DNA of 64,000 nt from an uncultured Actinobacillus sp. (lineage in GTDB: Bacteria; Pseudomonadota; Gammaproteobacteria; Enterobacterales; Pasteurellaceae), in NCBI RefSeq assembly GCF_945915845.1, contig NZ_CAMEFX010000003.1:42429-106428 (forward strand), read 5' to 3'. Made by a program: the position numbers and the translations under genes. Shown piece by piece: positions 19,953 to 28,753 of the stretch. The first letter of the stretch is position 1. Each line of letters begins with the position of its first letter. The notes under the pieces were generated by a model, which was not told the DNA's origin, did no database searches, and worked only from the letters and a program-made list of their open reading frames with translations.

Positions 19953-20003
19953 TTACCCCAAATGGGTAAGCTTATACATAACCAAGGGTAACTTGTTACC
20001 TTT
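19953..20003. repeat. Hairpin dimer A-B between tnpA and the MOSC gene
   Basis: Hairpin A (19953-19969, TTACCCC paired with TGGGTAA), spacer GCTTATACATAAC and hairpin B (19984-20003, stem core GGTAAC) complete the inverted flanks of the first tnpA. Hairpin B supplies the last codons and stop of the MOSC gene, so the repeat has overwritten that gene's 3' end. Confidence 0.75.
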
Positions 20004-20661
20004 GGGTTAATCGCCCCAACTGATTTCTCAACGTCCGCTTAAACGCCTCTGCCAGCACTTCGCAAGCTAAAGCTTTTTCTAGCTCCGCGCGCATTGCCTC
20101 TGTTGATTTTTGTGCGGCAAGTTGGTTTAGGTGCATAATATTCAAATCCGGATACGGGCGTTGCAAGCGATGGATTTTGTCTCCTTTTTTGCAAATGCCG
20201 GTTTGAATCACACGCACATACCAGCCTGTTAAACCTTGCTCTCGCACGATTTTTTGTGTCTCCGCACATTCGGAATTGAGCGACAATCGCTCGCAAGGCT
20301 TGCGTGGTTGCGAGACTTCTACAATCACATCGCCGATTTGATAATGGTCGCCCACACAAACGTTGGTTTCGTCCAATTCGGAAACGATAAAATTCTCGCC
20401 GTAAATCGCTGTGTTTTTCCAATCGAAATCCTTGCCGATAAGTGCGGTCAATTTTTCAAAGGTTTTTTCTGCCATAAAAAACAACGCTTTATCCACGCCA
20501 CCGTGGTGGGCTTTCAAGCCCACATCATTACCTTCTGCGCCTAATTCGTGAACGGTGATTTGATCCACTGGCTGCTTGCGGATAGCACTTTCTAAGGTCG
20601 TGCCGTCCGCAAAAGTAACGTTTTCCACCAAACCGATTTTTAAGGCTAACACTTCCGCCAT
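19996..20661 (-). CDS. MOSC-domain protein (YiiM family)
   Basis: The 221-residue protein has the MOSC fold signatures HHGGVDKALFF near residue 55, the YGENF turn, and QPRKPCERL with the presumed molybdenum-ligand cysteine. A YiiM-type C-terminal extension follows. YiiM proteins reduce N-hydroxylated compounds such as 6-hydroxylaminopurine using molybdenum cofactor. The gene overlaps the hisH stop in TAATG, so it is translationally coupled to a histidine enzyme. Its last four codons and stop come from a hairpin repeat. The role is inferred from family. Confidence 0.88.
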   Translation of the reverse strand: MAEVLALKIGLVENVTFADGTTLESAIRKQPVDQITVHELGAEGNDVGLKAHHGGVDKALFFMAEKTFEKLTALIGKDFDWKNTAIYGENFIVSELDETNVCVGDHYQIGDVIVEVSQPRKPCERLSLNSECAETQKIVREQGLTGWYVRVIQTGICKKGDKIHRLQRPYPDLNIMHLNQLAAQKSTEAMRAELEKALACEVLAEAFKRTLRNQLGRLTQR

Positions 20662-21254
20662 TAAATATTCTCCACAAAATTTTTCAATAACTGCGCCCCG
20701 TTTTTGCCCGAACGTTCAGGGTGAAATTGCACGCCATAAAAATTTTTGCTCGCAATCGCCGCCGAAAAATCCACGCCGTAGTTACAGGTCGCAATGGTAT
20801 TCTCATTCGGCAGCACCGCATAACTATGCACAAAATAGAAATGGCTGTCTTGCTCAATATCGGCAAACAACGGATGATCCGCCGCATAACGCACAGGGTT
20901 CCAACCCATATGCGGCAACGGCAAGCCTGTATTCGGGATTAACTCCGTTTTACCGTTCATCAGGCGCAAGGTTTCCACATTACCTTCGGTGGAAAACTCC
21001 GTCATCAGCTGCATTCCCAAACAGATACCAAGCATCGGTTGAGTAGCGTTTTGAATGGTTTCAATCAGCTGACGCCCCTGCAGATTTTTCATCGCCGCAA
21101 TCGCTGTGCCCACGCCGGGTAATAGCAATTTATCCGCCGATCTGATTTTCGCTAAATCACGGCTAATTTCCGCTTGAATTCCCAAACGGTCGAATGCAAA
21201 TTTTACAGAAGACAGGTTTGCACAGCCTGTGTCGATGATTACTAAATTAGTCAT
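20661..21254 (-). CDS. hisH: Imidazole glycerol phosphate synthase, glutaminase subunit
   Basis: HisH hydrolyses glutamine and channels ammonia to HisF. The 197-residue class I amidotransferase has nucleophile Cys78 in LGICLGMQLM and the His178-x-Glu180 pair in VQFHPERSGKNG. It is coupled to the MOSC gene by a 1-bp overlap and preceded 2 bp upstream by the stop of a foreign AT-rich gene. It lies away from hisA. Confidence 0.97.
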   Translation of the reverse strand: MTNLVIIDTGCANLSSVKFAFDRLGIQAEISRDLAKIRSADKLLLPGVGTAIAAMKNLQGRQLIETIQNATQPMLGICLGMQLMTEFSTEGNVETLRLMNGKTELIPNTGLPLPHMGWNPVRYAADHPLFADIEQDSHFYFVHSYAVLPNENTIATCNYGVDFSAAIASKNFYGVQFHPERSGKNGAQLLKNFVENI

Positions 21255-21256
21255 AA

Positions 21257-21847
21257 TTATGAGATCTCAACTATATAAAATTTCTTATTCTCACCAAAAT
21301 CCCGCCATATTATTTGGTAAGTTTCCTTTAATGATATAGAGTATTTTTCTTTTCCTGTCGGTTTTTCTATATCTCCAGTTATTTGTTTTCCATTACGAAA
21401 ATAAGCATAAACCCCATCAATCTTACCCTTCTTCTTATAAAAATTTTCATCTTCAATAATTGTAATACAATAATTCCTAACAAATCCTTTACATTCCGCT
21501 TTGACTGTTTCCATAAAATGTATATCTTTAATAAAACTAAACATCTTTTCAGGGTATTGACCATTAGTTGTATTTGCAAATTTTAGCTCTATTGCATATT
21601 TTTCATCATTTTCATATTTATTTAATATAACTATATCTATTTCTTTTTTCTCATTTTTATCTTTTGGTATATAACCAAAATCTTTGACATTTCTTTCAAA
21701 TTGAATTTTATAGTCTTTATATTTTAGCTGTTCTCTTAAGAATATACCAAGTTCATGCTGAAAGCTAAACTCATTATAAATTTCAATATCTTCTTTATAT
21801 TTTAAATAACTAAAGAAATCATTAACTAAACTTTCTATATCTAACAT
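21257..21847 (-). CDS. Hypothetical protein with a PD-(D/E)XK-like nuclease pattern
   Basis: I do not recognise the family of this 196-residue protein. Its pattern suggests a restriction-endonuclease-like fold: Glu32 in FQHELGIFL, then KKEIDIVIL with Asp71, and E87LK89 in KYAIELKFA, in the right order for a D-ExK centre. The region is strikingly AT-rich and lysine/isoleucine-rich next to hisH, consistent with recent acquisition. It ends 2 bp before the hisH start and is followed upstream by a fragment of another nuclease family. It could be an orphan restriction-like enzyme or a defence accessory. Confidence 0.6.
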   Translation of the reverse strand: MLDIESLVNDFFSYLKYKEDIEIYNEFSFQHELGIFLREQLKYKDYKIQFERNVKDFGYIPKDKNEKKEIDIVILNKYENDEKYAIELKFANTTNGQYPEKMFSFIKDIHFMETVKAECKGFVRNYCITIIEDENFYKKKGKIDGVYAYFRNGKQITGDIEKPTGKEKYSISLKETYQIIWRDFGENKKFYIVEIS

Positions 21848-21855
21848 AAAACTTC

Positions 21856-22197
21856 CTAAAATAATCGTTTATCCGCATCATCAAGGCGTAATAACATACG
21901 ATATTGCGTCCGCAGTGCGGACGCAATTGGAAACGCACGATAAAATTGGCGATAACGTTCCAATTGACGGGCAGAAAAACCACTGCCAAATTCGGGCTGT
22001 AGTTGTTGTGCAAGGGATTTGATCAAATAAGCGCCATAATCCGCCCGATCTTGCCCTTGCTGTTCTTCTTCAAAAATCCGCTTGCCGATATGCCAATACA
22101 TCAGCACCCGTTGGAAATCCACCGCGCGAATGGCCGTTTCGCGGGATTGAAGGATGATTTGTTTGATGTCGGTGGTTAAAGTATTGGCTGTGAGCAT
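21856..22197 (-). pseudogene. Truncated DUF1016 (YhcG) N-terminal fragment
   Basis: The 113-residue product matches the N-terminal domain of YhcG-type proteins: IKQIILQSRETAIRAVDFQRVLMYWHIGKRI, then GFSARQLERYRQFYRAFP. Complete proteins are about 350 residues with a C-terminal PD-(D/E)XK nuclease. Here the frame stops right after LLRLDDADKRLF, and the stretch between ALRTQ and YRMLLR is shorter than usual. The nuclease domain is gone, so this is probably a relic, although the helical domain could still fold. It lies within the his operon in the same orientation. Confidence 0.75.
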
Positions 22198-22258
22198 GTT
22201 TTTTCCTTATCATTTCTACTTGTTACAGGCGGTCTGATTTCTACAAATTTTTGCAAAA

Positions 22259-23104
22259 TCAATCTCTTGAAATACGAATAGTTTTTTTAATATGTTTTAA
22301 ATTTGCCACAATAGTAAATGTCATCACAATTAAAAGCGACCAAGCTCCCCATTTTCCTAAATGCACCGTTGTCCATGCTCCCATTTGGTTTGGATATTGC
22401 CAGATGCCGACAAACGTTCCGATATTTTCAGCTAACCAAATAAAAAAGCCAATTAATGCAAATGCTAATAAAAGCGGCATTCTTCGCTTGCGATCGTAAG
22501 GGGTGAAATAAACATAAGTGCGTGCATATAATCCCATTGCAAATGCAGCTAAATACCAGCGATAGTCACCAATATAATGATGAGTAAAAAAATTCAAATA
22601 GATCAGTATAGCAACTAAGGTTGATAGCCAATAAGGTGGATGGCTTTTTATTTTTAAATCAAATAATCGCCACGCCTGAATAATATAACTTCCTACCGCT
22701 GCATACATAAAACCGGTAAATAATGGTACACCACCAATTTTAGTATAAGCAAAATCAGGATACGCCCAAGATTGTATACTGCTTGATGTTTTAAAATATT
22801 CCAAAATAAAACCAATAAGATGAAATAAGGTAATGGATTTTATTTCATCGAGAGTTTCTAATTTTGTCCAGAACATAATAGCTTGTACGACTAACGCAAA
22901 AATTAACAATAAATCGTAACGGGGTATATTCCAGATTCCTGCCTTAGGAATCATAAACATCGCAATAAAAAATAATCCAGCAAATAAACACGATCTGGCT
23001 TCTTTTAAACCAAAAAATAGAAATTCAACACAAAAACGTTGTATGCCTTTTAATTGATTATTCGTTTGATGATAAATAAGCCATTGATCTAATTTATTGA
23101 GCAT
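22259..23104 (-). CDS. DUF817 family integral membrane protein (YoaT-like)
   Basis: The 281-residue protein has about eight hydrophobic segments. DUF817 features include the N-terminal FLFFGLKEARSCLFAGLFF, WAYPDFAYTKIGGVPLFTGFMYAAVGSYI and the C-terminal ENIGTFVGIWQYPNQ. Function is unknown for the family. It sits between the DUF1016 fragment and hisB on the operon strand with 132 bp before hisB, a gap containing a USS. It has no evident role in histidine synthesis. Confidence 0.85.
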   Translation of the reverse strand: MLNKLDQWLIYHQTNNQLKGIQRFCVEFLFFGLKEARSCLFAGLFFIAMFMIPKAGIWNIPRYDLLLIFALVVQAIMFWTKLETLDEIKSITLFHLIGFILEYFKTSSSIQSWAYPDFAYTKIGGVPLFTGFMYAAVGSYIIQAWRLFDLKIKSHPPYWLSTLVAILIYLNFFTHHYIGDYRWYLAAFAMGLYARTYVYFTPYDRKRRMPLLLAFALIGFFIWLAENIGTFVGIWQYPNQMGAWTTVHLGKWGAWSLLIVMTFTIVANLKHIKKTIRISRD

Positions 23105-23236
23105 TTTAGTTCCGATTTAATTTTCTAATTTGTGTTTTTTAGTTTTTCTTGAATTTCTATAACAAGCGGTCAAATCCCCAAAAACTTTGCAAAATCCAAC
23201 CGCACTTTAGGGCGAATATAATTCTCCCTTACAACA

Positions 23237-24331
23237 TTACAATACGCCTTTACTACTCGGCAATTCATTCCCTTCAATGCGAATAGCTTGGCGTAAGGTT
23301 CTGCCGAAAACTTTAAACAGGCTTTCGATTTTGTGATGATCATTGTCGCCTTTGGCCTTGATGTGCAAGGTGGCGAGCATCGTGAAGGCGATAGATTGGA
23401 AGAAATGCTCTGTCAATTCGGTGCTAAAGTCGCCGACTTTGTCACGTTTAAAATCTGCTTTGAATTTAATAAATGGTCTGCCCGATAAATCCATTGCGCA
23501 TTGAGCTTGACATTCGTCCATTGGCAACACAAAACCGAAACGGGCGATGCCACGTTTGTCGCCGATGGCTTGTTTTAACGCAGTGCCGAGGGCAAGGGCG
23601 GTGTCTTCAACGGTGTGGTGTTCGTCAATCCAGAGGTCGCCTTTGCACGAGATGTTCATACGGAAACCGCCGTGGGTGGCGATTTGGTCGAGCATATGGT
23701 CGAAAAAGCCCACGCCCGTTTTAATGTCGTTCACACCCGTTTCATCCAGCCACACTTGTACTTTGATGTCAGTCTCTTTGGTTTTGCGCACCACTTCTGC
23801 ATAGCGTGGTTGGCGTTCGCCGATGTTGGTCACCGGCTCGCCCAATAATTTTTCCACAATCAAATCCCAATTTAATTTTTCAGGATGATATTGCAAAGCA
23901 CGAATACCAAGATTTTCCGCCAACTGAACGTCTGTAGCACGGTCGCCGATGACAAAACTGGTGGCAGGGTCAAACAGTTCACGCTCAATATATTTTTGCA
24001 ACAACTTGGTTTTCGGTTTGCGGCAATCGCAGTTGTCTTCAGGTTTGTGTGGGCAAATTAACACTTCATCAAACTCAATACCTTGCGAGCGGAATAGTTC
24101 CATCATCGCATTATGCGGTTTATCGAAGGTCTCTTGAGGAAATGAACTCGTGCCTAAGCCGTCTTGATTGCTTACCATCACAAAGCGGTATTTGTGTTTG
24201 AGTTTAAGCAAAGCTGGGATCACATTCGGCTCAAATTTGAGTTTTTCTAAACTGTCGATTTGAAAATCGGTTTTCGGTTCGTCAATTAAGGTGCCGTCAC
24301 GGTCGATGAATAAAATAGATTGTTGTGTCAT
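23237..24331 (-). CDS. hisB: Bifunctional histidinol-phosphatase / imidazoleglycerol-phosphate dehydratase
   Basis: HisB carries out two late steps of the pathway. The 364-residue fusion has an N-terminal HAD phosphatase with [10 protein letters not shown] (nucleophile Asp10, Asp12) and the zinc loop [11 protein letters not shown]. The C-terminal dehydratase has [14 protein letters not shown] and [18 protein letters not shown]. Its neighbours are a DUF817 gene downstream and a transposase gene upstream instead of hisH and hisC. Confidence 0.97.
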   Translation of the reverse strand: MTQQSILFIDRDGTLIDEPKTDFQIDSLEKLKFEPNVIPALLKLKHKYRFVMVSNQDGLGTSSFPQETFDKPHNAMMELFRSQGIEFDEVLICPHKPEDNCDCRKPKTKLLQKYIERELFDPATSFVIGDRATDVQLAENLGIRALQYHPEKLNWDLIVEKLLGEPVTNIGERQPRYAEVVRKTKETDIKVQVWLDETGVNDIKTGVGFFDHMLDQIATHGGFRMNISCKGDLWIDEHHTVEDTALALGTALKQAIGDKRGIARFGFVLPMDECQAQCAMDLSGRPFIKFKADFKRDKVGDFSTELTEHFFQSIAFTMLATLHIKAKGDNDHHKIESLFKVFGRTLRQAIRIEGNELPSSKGVL

Positions 24332-24350
24332 TTTTGTTCTCCTGTTCTTG

Positions 24351-24401
24351 CCACATACTGACGTATGTGGTTACGCATAGTGGCGATGCGCTGCATCGCT
24401 A
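24351..24401. repeat. Hairpin dimer B'-A' flanking the second IS200-like gene
   Basis: Hairpin B' (24351-24370, stem CCACATAC) is followed by spacer TTACGCATAG and hairpin A' (24381-24401, stem GCGATG). The tnpA stop codon lies in hairpin A'. The plan matches the first transposase, although the stem sequences are unrelated. Confidence 0.75.
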
Positions 24402-24854
24402 TAAATCTTGTTCAAAAAATTTTTCGTTTATTTCAATTCCAGCCTCTGTAAGCAAGAATTTTACTTCTTCTACAAAATCAGCTGTTTTATGGTGTTCTTT
24501 TTGATTTTTAATGTAATTGATGATTTTCTCTTTATCTTTTTCGCAATAAGTTAGTGAACAGTAGCCCCTAGACCACGCATAAAATTCAGGAAAAAGATGT
24601 TTATTTTCATCAATCCATTTATGCGTTGTCGTTTTCAGTTTTTGTACAAACTCAGCGACCGAAAGCATCGGGTGCAATTCAACAAAAAGATGAAGATGAT
24701 CGGGCATACCGTTGATCCGATAAAGCACAGAATTATGTTCTCTCACAAATCCCCAAATATAGCGATAAAGCGCATCTTCATTTTCTTCTAAAATACTTGG
24801 CGTACCATATTTAGTACGGAAGATAATATGGTATAAATTTCTTGTATAGCTCAT
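24399..24854 (-). CDS. tnpA: IS200/IS605-type HUH transposase TnpA (second copy)
   Basis: The 151-residue product is a clear paralogue of the first copy, with HIH replaced by HLH in GMPDHLHLFVELH (residues 53-55) and the candidate nucleophile Tyr in NYIKNQKEHH. Divergence across the whole protein shows that the two copies are not a recent duplication. It is framed by two hairpin dimers in inverted orientation, whose stems differ from those around copy one. It lies between hisB and hisC. No TnpB partner is present. Confidence 0.9.
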   Translation of the reverse strand: MSYTRNLYHIIFRTKYGTPSILEENEDALYRYIWGFVREHNSVLYRINGMPDHLHLFVELHPMLSVAEFVQKLKTTTHKWIDENKHLFPEFYAWSRGYCSLTYCEKDKEKIINYIKNQKEHHKTADFVEEVKFLLTEAGIEINEKFFEQDL

Positions 24855-24869
24855 ATTTTCCCTAGCTTA

Positions 24870-24918
24870 CCGCTACGGAGTAGCGGCACTATGCTTAACC
24901 ACGTACGTCAGTGCGTGG
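24870..24918. repeat. Hairpin dimer A-B between tnpA and hisC
   Basis: Hairpin A (24870-24886, stem CCGCTAC) is followed by spacer CACTATGCTTAA and hairpin B (24899-24918, imperfect stem CCACGTAC with GTGCGTGG). It forms the right flank of the second tnpA and ends just after the hisC stop. Confidence 0.75.
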
Positions 24919-24935
24919 CATCCGCACGATTTATC

Positions 24936-26036
<1,101 letters not shown>

Positions 26037-26447
26037 TTATTTTATTGCAGCATCTTGTTGTAATTTTCTTAAGACACTCATTGCCAAATCAGCTTGTTCA
26101 TAAGGAACGAAAATATGATCGTGATAATTCCCCGCAACAACATTACAACTAATCTGAGCTTGACCTAATGCTGCTGCGAAAGCCGCCGTTAAACCGACCG
26201 CTGCAAGATCGGAATGTACGGTTAAAGTAATCCAAGCAGCACGAAATTGAGCGTTTAATTGGTATTTTTGAGCTGTTTGTTCTGAAACAACAATAGATAA
26301 TCCTTCTTGCTCTTGAATAGAAGAAATAATTTCCGAGAGTGGAATTGCAGTGTCAGGTTCAACCGTAGCAAAGAGGTATATGCCTTCATTCAAGTGCGGT
26401 GTCATTGTACGTAATAATTCATTTAAGTTATTGATTGGTAATGTCAT
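26037..26447 (-). CDS. ACT-domain protein of unknown role (COG3602 type)
   Basis: The 136-residue protein has two small ligand-binding modules, an N-terminal ACT_3-like half ending in LSIVVSEQ and a C-terminal ACT-like half (WITLTVHSDLAAVGLTAAFAAALGQAQISCNVVAGNYHDHIFVP). Such proteins are thought to sense amino acids, but no ligand is established. Position between hisD and hisC makes an amino-acid-sensing role attractive, though this is only inference. A USS core is inside the gene near 26394. Confidence 0.8.
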   Translation of the reverse strand: MTLPINNLNELLRTMTPHLNEGIYLFATVEPDTAIPLSEIISSIQEQEGLSIVVSEQTAQKYQLNAQFRAAWITLTVHSDLAAVGLTAAFAAALGQAQISCNVVAGNYHDHIFVPYEQADLAMSVLRKLQQDAAIK

Positions 26448-26548
26448 TTTTTATCCTCATATTGACGGTGTTAATTATGCGCTTATTTATAGCCATATCT
26501 TGCATCATTGCAAGTTTTTGTTTGTTCATTATATTTTTCCTTTTACCC

Positions 26549-26617
26549 GTAGGGGCAAAATATTTTTTGCCCCAAAACATCGTGGGGAATTCAGGGCGAA
26601 AAATGTTTCGCCCCTAC
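26549..26617. repeat. REPIN: inverted pair of GTAGGGGC hairpins
   Basis: A left unit headed GTAGGGGCAAAA (26549-26573) and a right unit ending TTTCGCCCCTAC (26594-26617) form two hairpins facing each other across about 20 bp. The pair lies just beyond the 3' end of the 47-codon gene. The head GTAGGGGC matches the repeats at the RAYT gene. Confidence 0.85.
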
Positions 26618-26645
26618 AATTTATTTATCTTCGTCAATTCAATAT

Positions 26646-26789
26646 CTATTTTTCGCAAATCTTACTCTGTTCGTTATAACTACCGCCATTATCTAAACAA
26701 GCGTCTTTCGCCATAAAATTTTGAATAAAAGGAATGGCAAAAACCAAGCATAAGATAATCATTAACAGCAGATAAATTATTTTTTTCAT
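26646..26789 (-). CDS. 47-residue membrane-anchored small protein with a Cys pair
   Basis: A minus-strand ORF begins MKKIIYLLLMIILCLVFAIP, a single hydrophobic segment or signal anchor, and ends with KDACLDNGGSYNEQSKICEK. The CLD-x-GG-x-(Y/W)N-x5-CE pattern occurs in small bacterial proteins of unknown role, and the two cysteines could form a periplasmic disulfide. GGAAA lies 6 bp before the ATG. It sits alone between two hairpin pairs in the hisD to ACT-gene gap. Coding status is supported by the start region and the motif, not by length. Confidence 0.65.
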   Translation of the reverse strand: MKKIIYLLLMIILCLVFAIPFIQNFMAKDACLDNGGSYNEQSKICEK

Positions 26790-26809
26790 TAAATGTTTCC
26801 TTTTGAACC

Positions 26810-26873
26810 GTAGGGGCAAATTACATTTGCCCTTATTACCTTTTGCTTTGGGGCTAATATGATTAGCCCCTAC
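26810..26873. repeat. REPIN: second inverted hairpin pair
   Basis: A left unit headed GTAGGGGCAAAT (26810-26832) and a right unit ending ATTAGCCCCTAC (26850-26873) share the GTAGGGGC head but have different stems. It ends 3 bp before the hisD stop. With the pair at 26549-26617 it brackets the 47-codon gene. Confidence 0.82.
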
Positions 26874-26875
26874 AA

Positions 26876-28159
26876 TTATTTCCCGATTTTATTTAATCTA
26901 ATCGACACCGCCTGTTTGTGCGCATCCAACTGTTCCGCACTTGCCATCAGTTCCACGGTTTTTGCTAAGTTTTTAAAACCCTGTGGCGTGAGTTCTTGTA
27001 CAGTCATTCGTTTGCTGAAATCCGCTAAACCTAGGCTGGAATAGGTGCGGGTGTAGCCGTAGGTTGGTAGCACGTGGTTGGTGCCGCTGGCGTAGTCGCC
27101 CATACTTTCGGGGCTGTATGCGCCTAAGAAAATTGAGCCGGCATTGTCTAGGCTGTCGAGCAAGTCTCGGGCATTTTCCACTTGCACCACCAAGTGTTCA
27201 GGCGCATATTCGTTGCTGATTTCCACCGCTTGTTCGATGCTGTCGGCAATAAAGGTGCGGCTGTGTGAAAGAGCTTTGCGTGCGGTTTCTGCACGTGGTA
27301 ATTGTGCCAGTTGATTTTCGATAGAAAGTGCGGTCTGTTTTGCTAATGTTTCGCTTGGCGTAACCAAAATCACTTGGCTGTCGGCACCGTGTTCTGCTTG
27401 AGAAAGTAAGTCGCTGGCGACAAAATCAGGGTCGGCGTTTTCATCGGCAATCACTAACACTTCCGAAGGCCCTGCCGGCATATCAATTGCCGTGCCTTCT
27501 TGCACCACTTGGCGTTTTGCCTCGGTGACAAAAGCGTTGCCCGGCCCGAAGATTTTATCCACTTTTGCCACTGTTTCTGTACCGTTTGCCATAGCAAATA
27601 CCGCTTGCGCACCGCCTACGGCATAAATGGTTTCCACGCCGCATAGGTTGGCGGTGTAAAGAATTTCATCGGCAATCGGCGGCGGTGAGCAAAGAACGAT
27701 TTTCTTACAGCCGGCAATTTTGGCAGGAATAGCAAGCATCAACACTGTTGAAAATAGTGGCGCTGAACCGCCCGGGATATACAAACCCACACGCTGAATA
27801 GGGCGTGTCAGCACTTGGCAACGCACACCTGCTTGAGTTTCAATATCCACACCTTGCGGAAGTTGAGCGTTGTGAAAACGCTCAATGTTGCGTTTAGCGT
27901 TTTGAATGGCTTGCTTGAGTTCGTCAGGAATACGGCTCGCTGCCTGTGCGATCTGCTCGGCAGAAATCACAAGGCTGTCGAGCTTAATACGATCAAACTG
28001 CTCCGCTAATTCAAACAGGGCTTTATCGCCGTTGGTTTTGACATTTTGTTTAATTTTTTCAACCGCTTGCGTAACGCTCTCGCCCACTAATTGCGCAGGG
28101 CGAGAAAGAGCAGCTTGTTTTTCGGTTTCAGTTAAGTTGTTCCAAATGAGGGTTTGCAT
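26876..28159 (-). CDS. hisD: Histidinol dehydrogenase
   Basis: HisD oxidises histidinol to histidine in two NAD-dependent steps. The 427-residue zinc enzyme has [48 protein letters not shown], the metal-site [13 protein letters not shown] and [18 protein letters not shown]. It would normally follow hisG directly. Here a RAYT gene and a REP hairpin intervene. Confidence 0.97.
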   Translation of the reverse strand: MQTLIWNNLTETEKQAALSRPAQLVGESVTQAVEKIKQNVKTNGDKALFELAEQFDRIKLDSLVISAEQIAQAASRIPDELKQAIQNAKRNIERFHNAQLPQGVDIETQAGVRCQVLTRPIQRVGLYIPGGSAPLFSTVLMLAIPAKIAGCKKIVLCSPPPIADEILYTANLCGVETIYAVGGAQAVFAMANGTETVAKVDKIFGPGNAFVTEAKRQVVQEGTAIDMPAGPSEVLVIADENADPDFVASDLLSQAEHGADSQVILVTPSETLAKQTALSIENQLAQLPRAETARKALSHSRTFIADSIEQAVEISNEYAPEHLVVQVENARDLLDSLDNAGSIFLGAYSPESMGDYASGTNHVLPTYGYTRTYSSLGLADFSKRMTVQELTPQGFKNLAKTVELMASAEQLDAHKQAVSIRLNKIGK

Positions 28160-28181
28160 ATTTTTATCCTTCCTGTCGGTT

Positions 28182-28206
28182 GTAGGGGCGAAATATTTTT
28201 CGCCCT
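28182..28206. repeat. REP hairpin between hisD and the RAYT gene
   Basis: The hairpin headed GTAGGGGCGAAA (28182-28206) closes on TTTCGCCC. Its 24-bp core (28182-28205) is the exact reverse complement of 28463-28486, which lies inside the RAYT coding sequence. Confidence 0.88.
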
Positions 28207-28222
28207 AATTACGTTCTGATAT

Positions 28223-28750
28223 TTATGAATAAAATCTATCGGTTCGCCAATTTAATGGATTATATTTAATATAATCACTAATTTTATGGTAGCTTTCTTC
28301 CGTCCGAATAATATGTTCATAATAATTTCGTTGCCATAATGTATGAATTTGAGTATGTTGCCTTACCCATTTTGTTACACCCACTTTAAATCCTCGAACA
28401 ATAGAACCAATTGTTTGAGAGGTTCCTTTCGGGCGATTAACCATAAATTCATTTGGGTCATTGGGCGAAAAATATTTCGCCCCTACAATTTCAATGATGA
28501 AATGAATGTGGTTGGGCATAATGACAAATTCATGTAACTCAACATTTTCAAAATGATTGGGGATGTCATACCAACATTTCTGGGCAATTTCCCCAATGTC
28601 ATTTAATTGCATATGATCGTCAATAATTTCACCAAAAAAATGCGCATTATCTTTACAACAAAGCGTAATAAAATAAAAACCATCTTGACGATAATCGAAA
28701 TGTTTTAATCTTATCGAACGCCGATGATGTATATTCGGATCATATTTCAT
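28223..28750 (-). CDS. REP-associated tyrosine transposase (RAYT)
   Basis: The 175-residue protein has the RAYT hallmarks: RLKHFDYRQDGFYFITLC, HUH motif HIH at 81-83 in VIMPNHIHFIIEI, LWQRNYYEHIIR (138-149) and the Tyr160 segment YIKYNPLNW. RAYTs are domesticated HUH nucleases that mobilise REP/REPIN hairpins. Residues 89-97 (VGAKYFSPN) are encoded by a complete in-frame REP copy, placed in a loop that varies among relatives. The ATG lies 3 bp after the hisG stop, so its translation is probably coupled to hisG. Confidence 0.92.
   Translation of the reverse strand: MKYDPNIHHRRSIRLKHFDYRQDGFYFITLCCKDNAHFFGEIIDDHMQLNDIGEIAQKCWYDIPNHFENVELHEFVIMPNHIHFIIEIVGAKYFSPNDPNEFMVNRPKGTSQTIGSIVRGFKVGVTKWVRQHTQIHTLWQRNYYEHIIRTEESYHKISDYIKYNPLNWRTDRFYS
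28463..28486. repeat. REP copy inside the RAYT coding sequence
   Basis: This 24-bp sequence (GGGCGAAAAATA...CGCCCCTAC) is the perfect reverse complement of 28182-28205 and forms the same hairpin. It reads through in frame in the transposase gene without creating a stop. Confidence 0.9.
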
Positions 28751-28753
28751 TTA

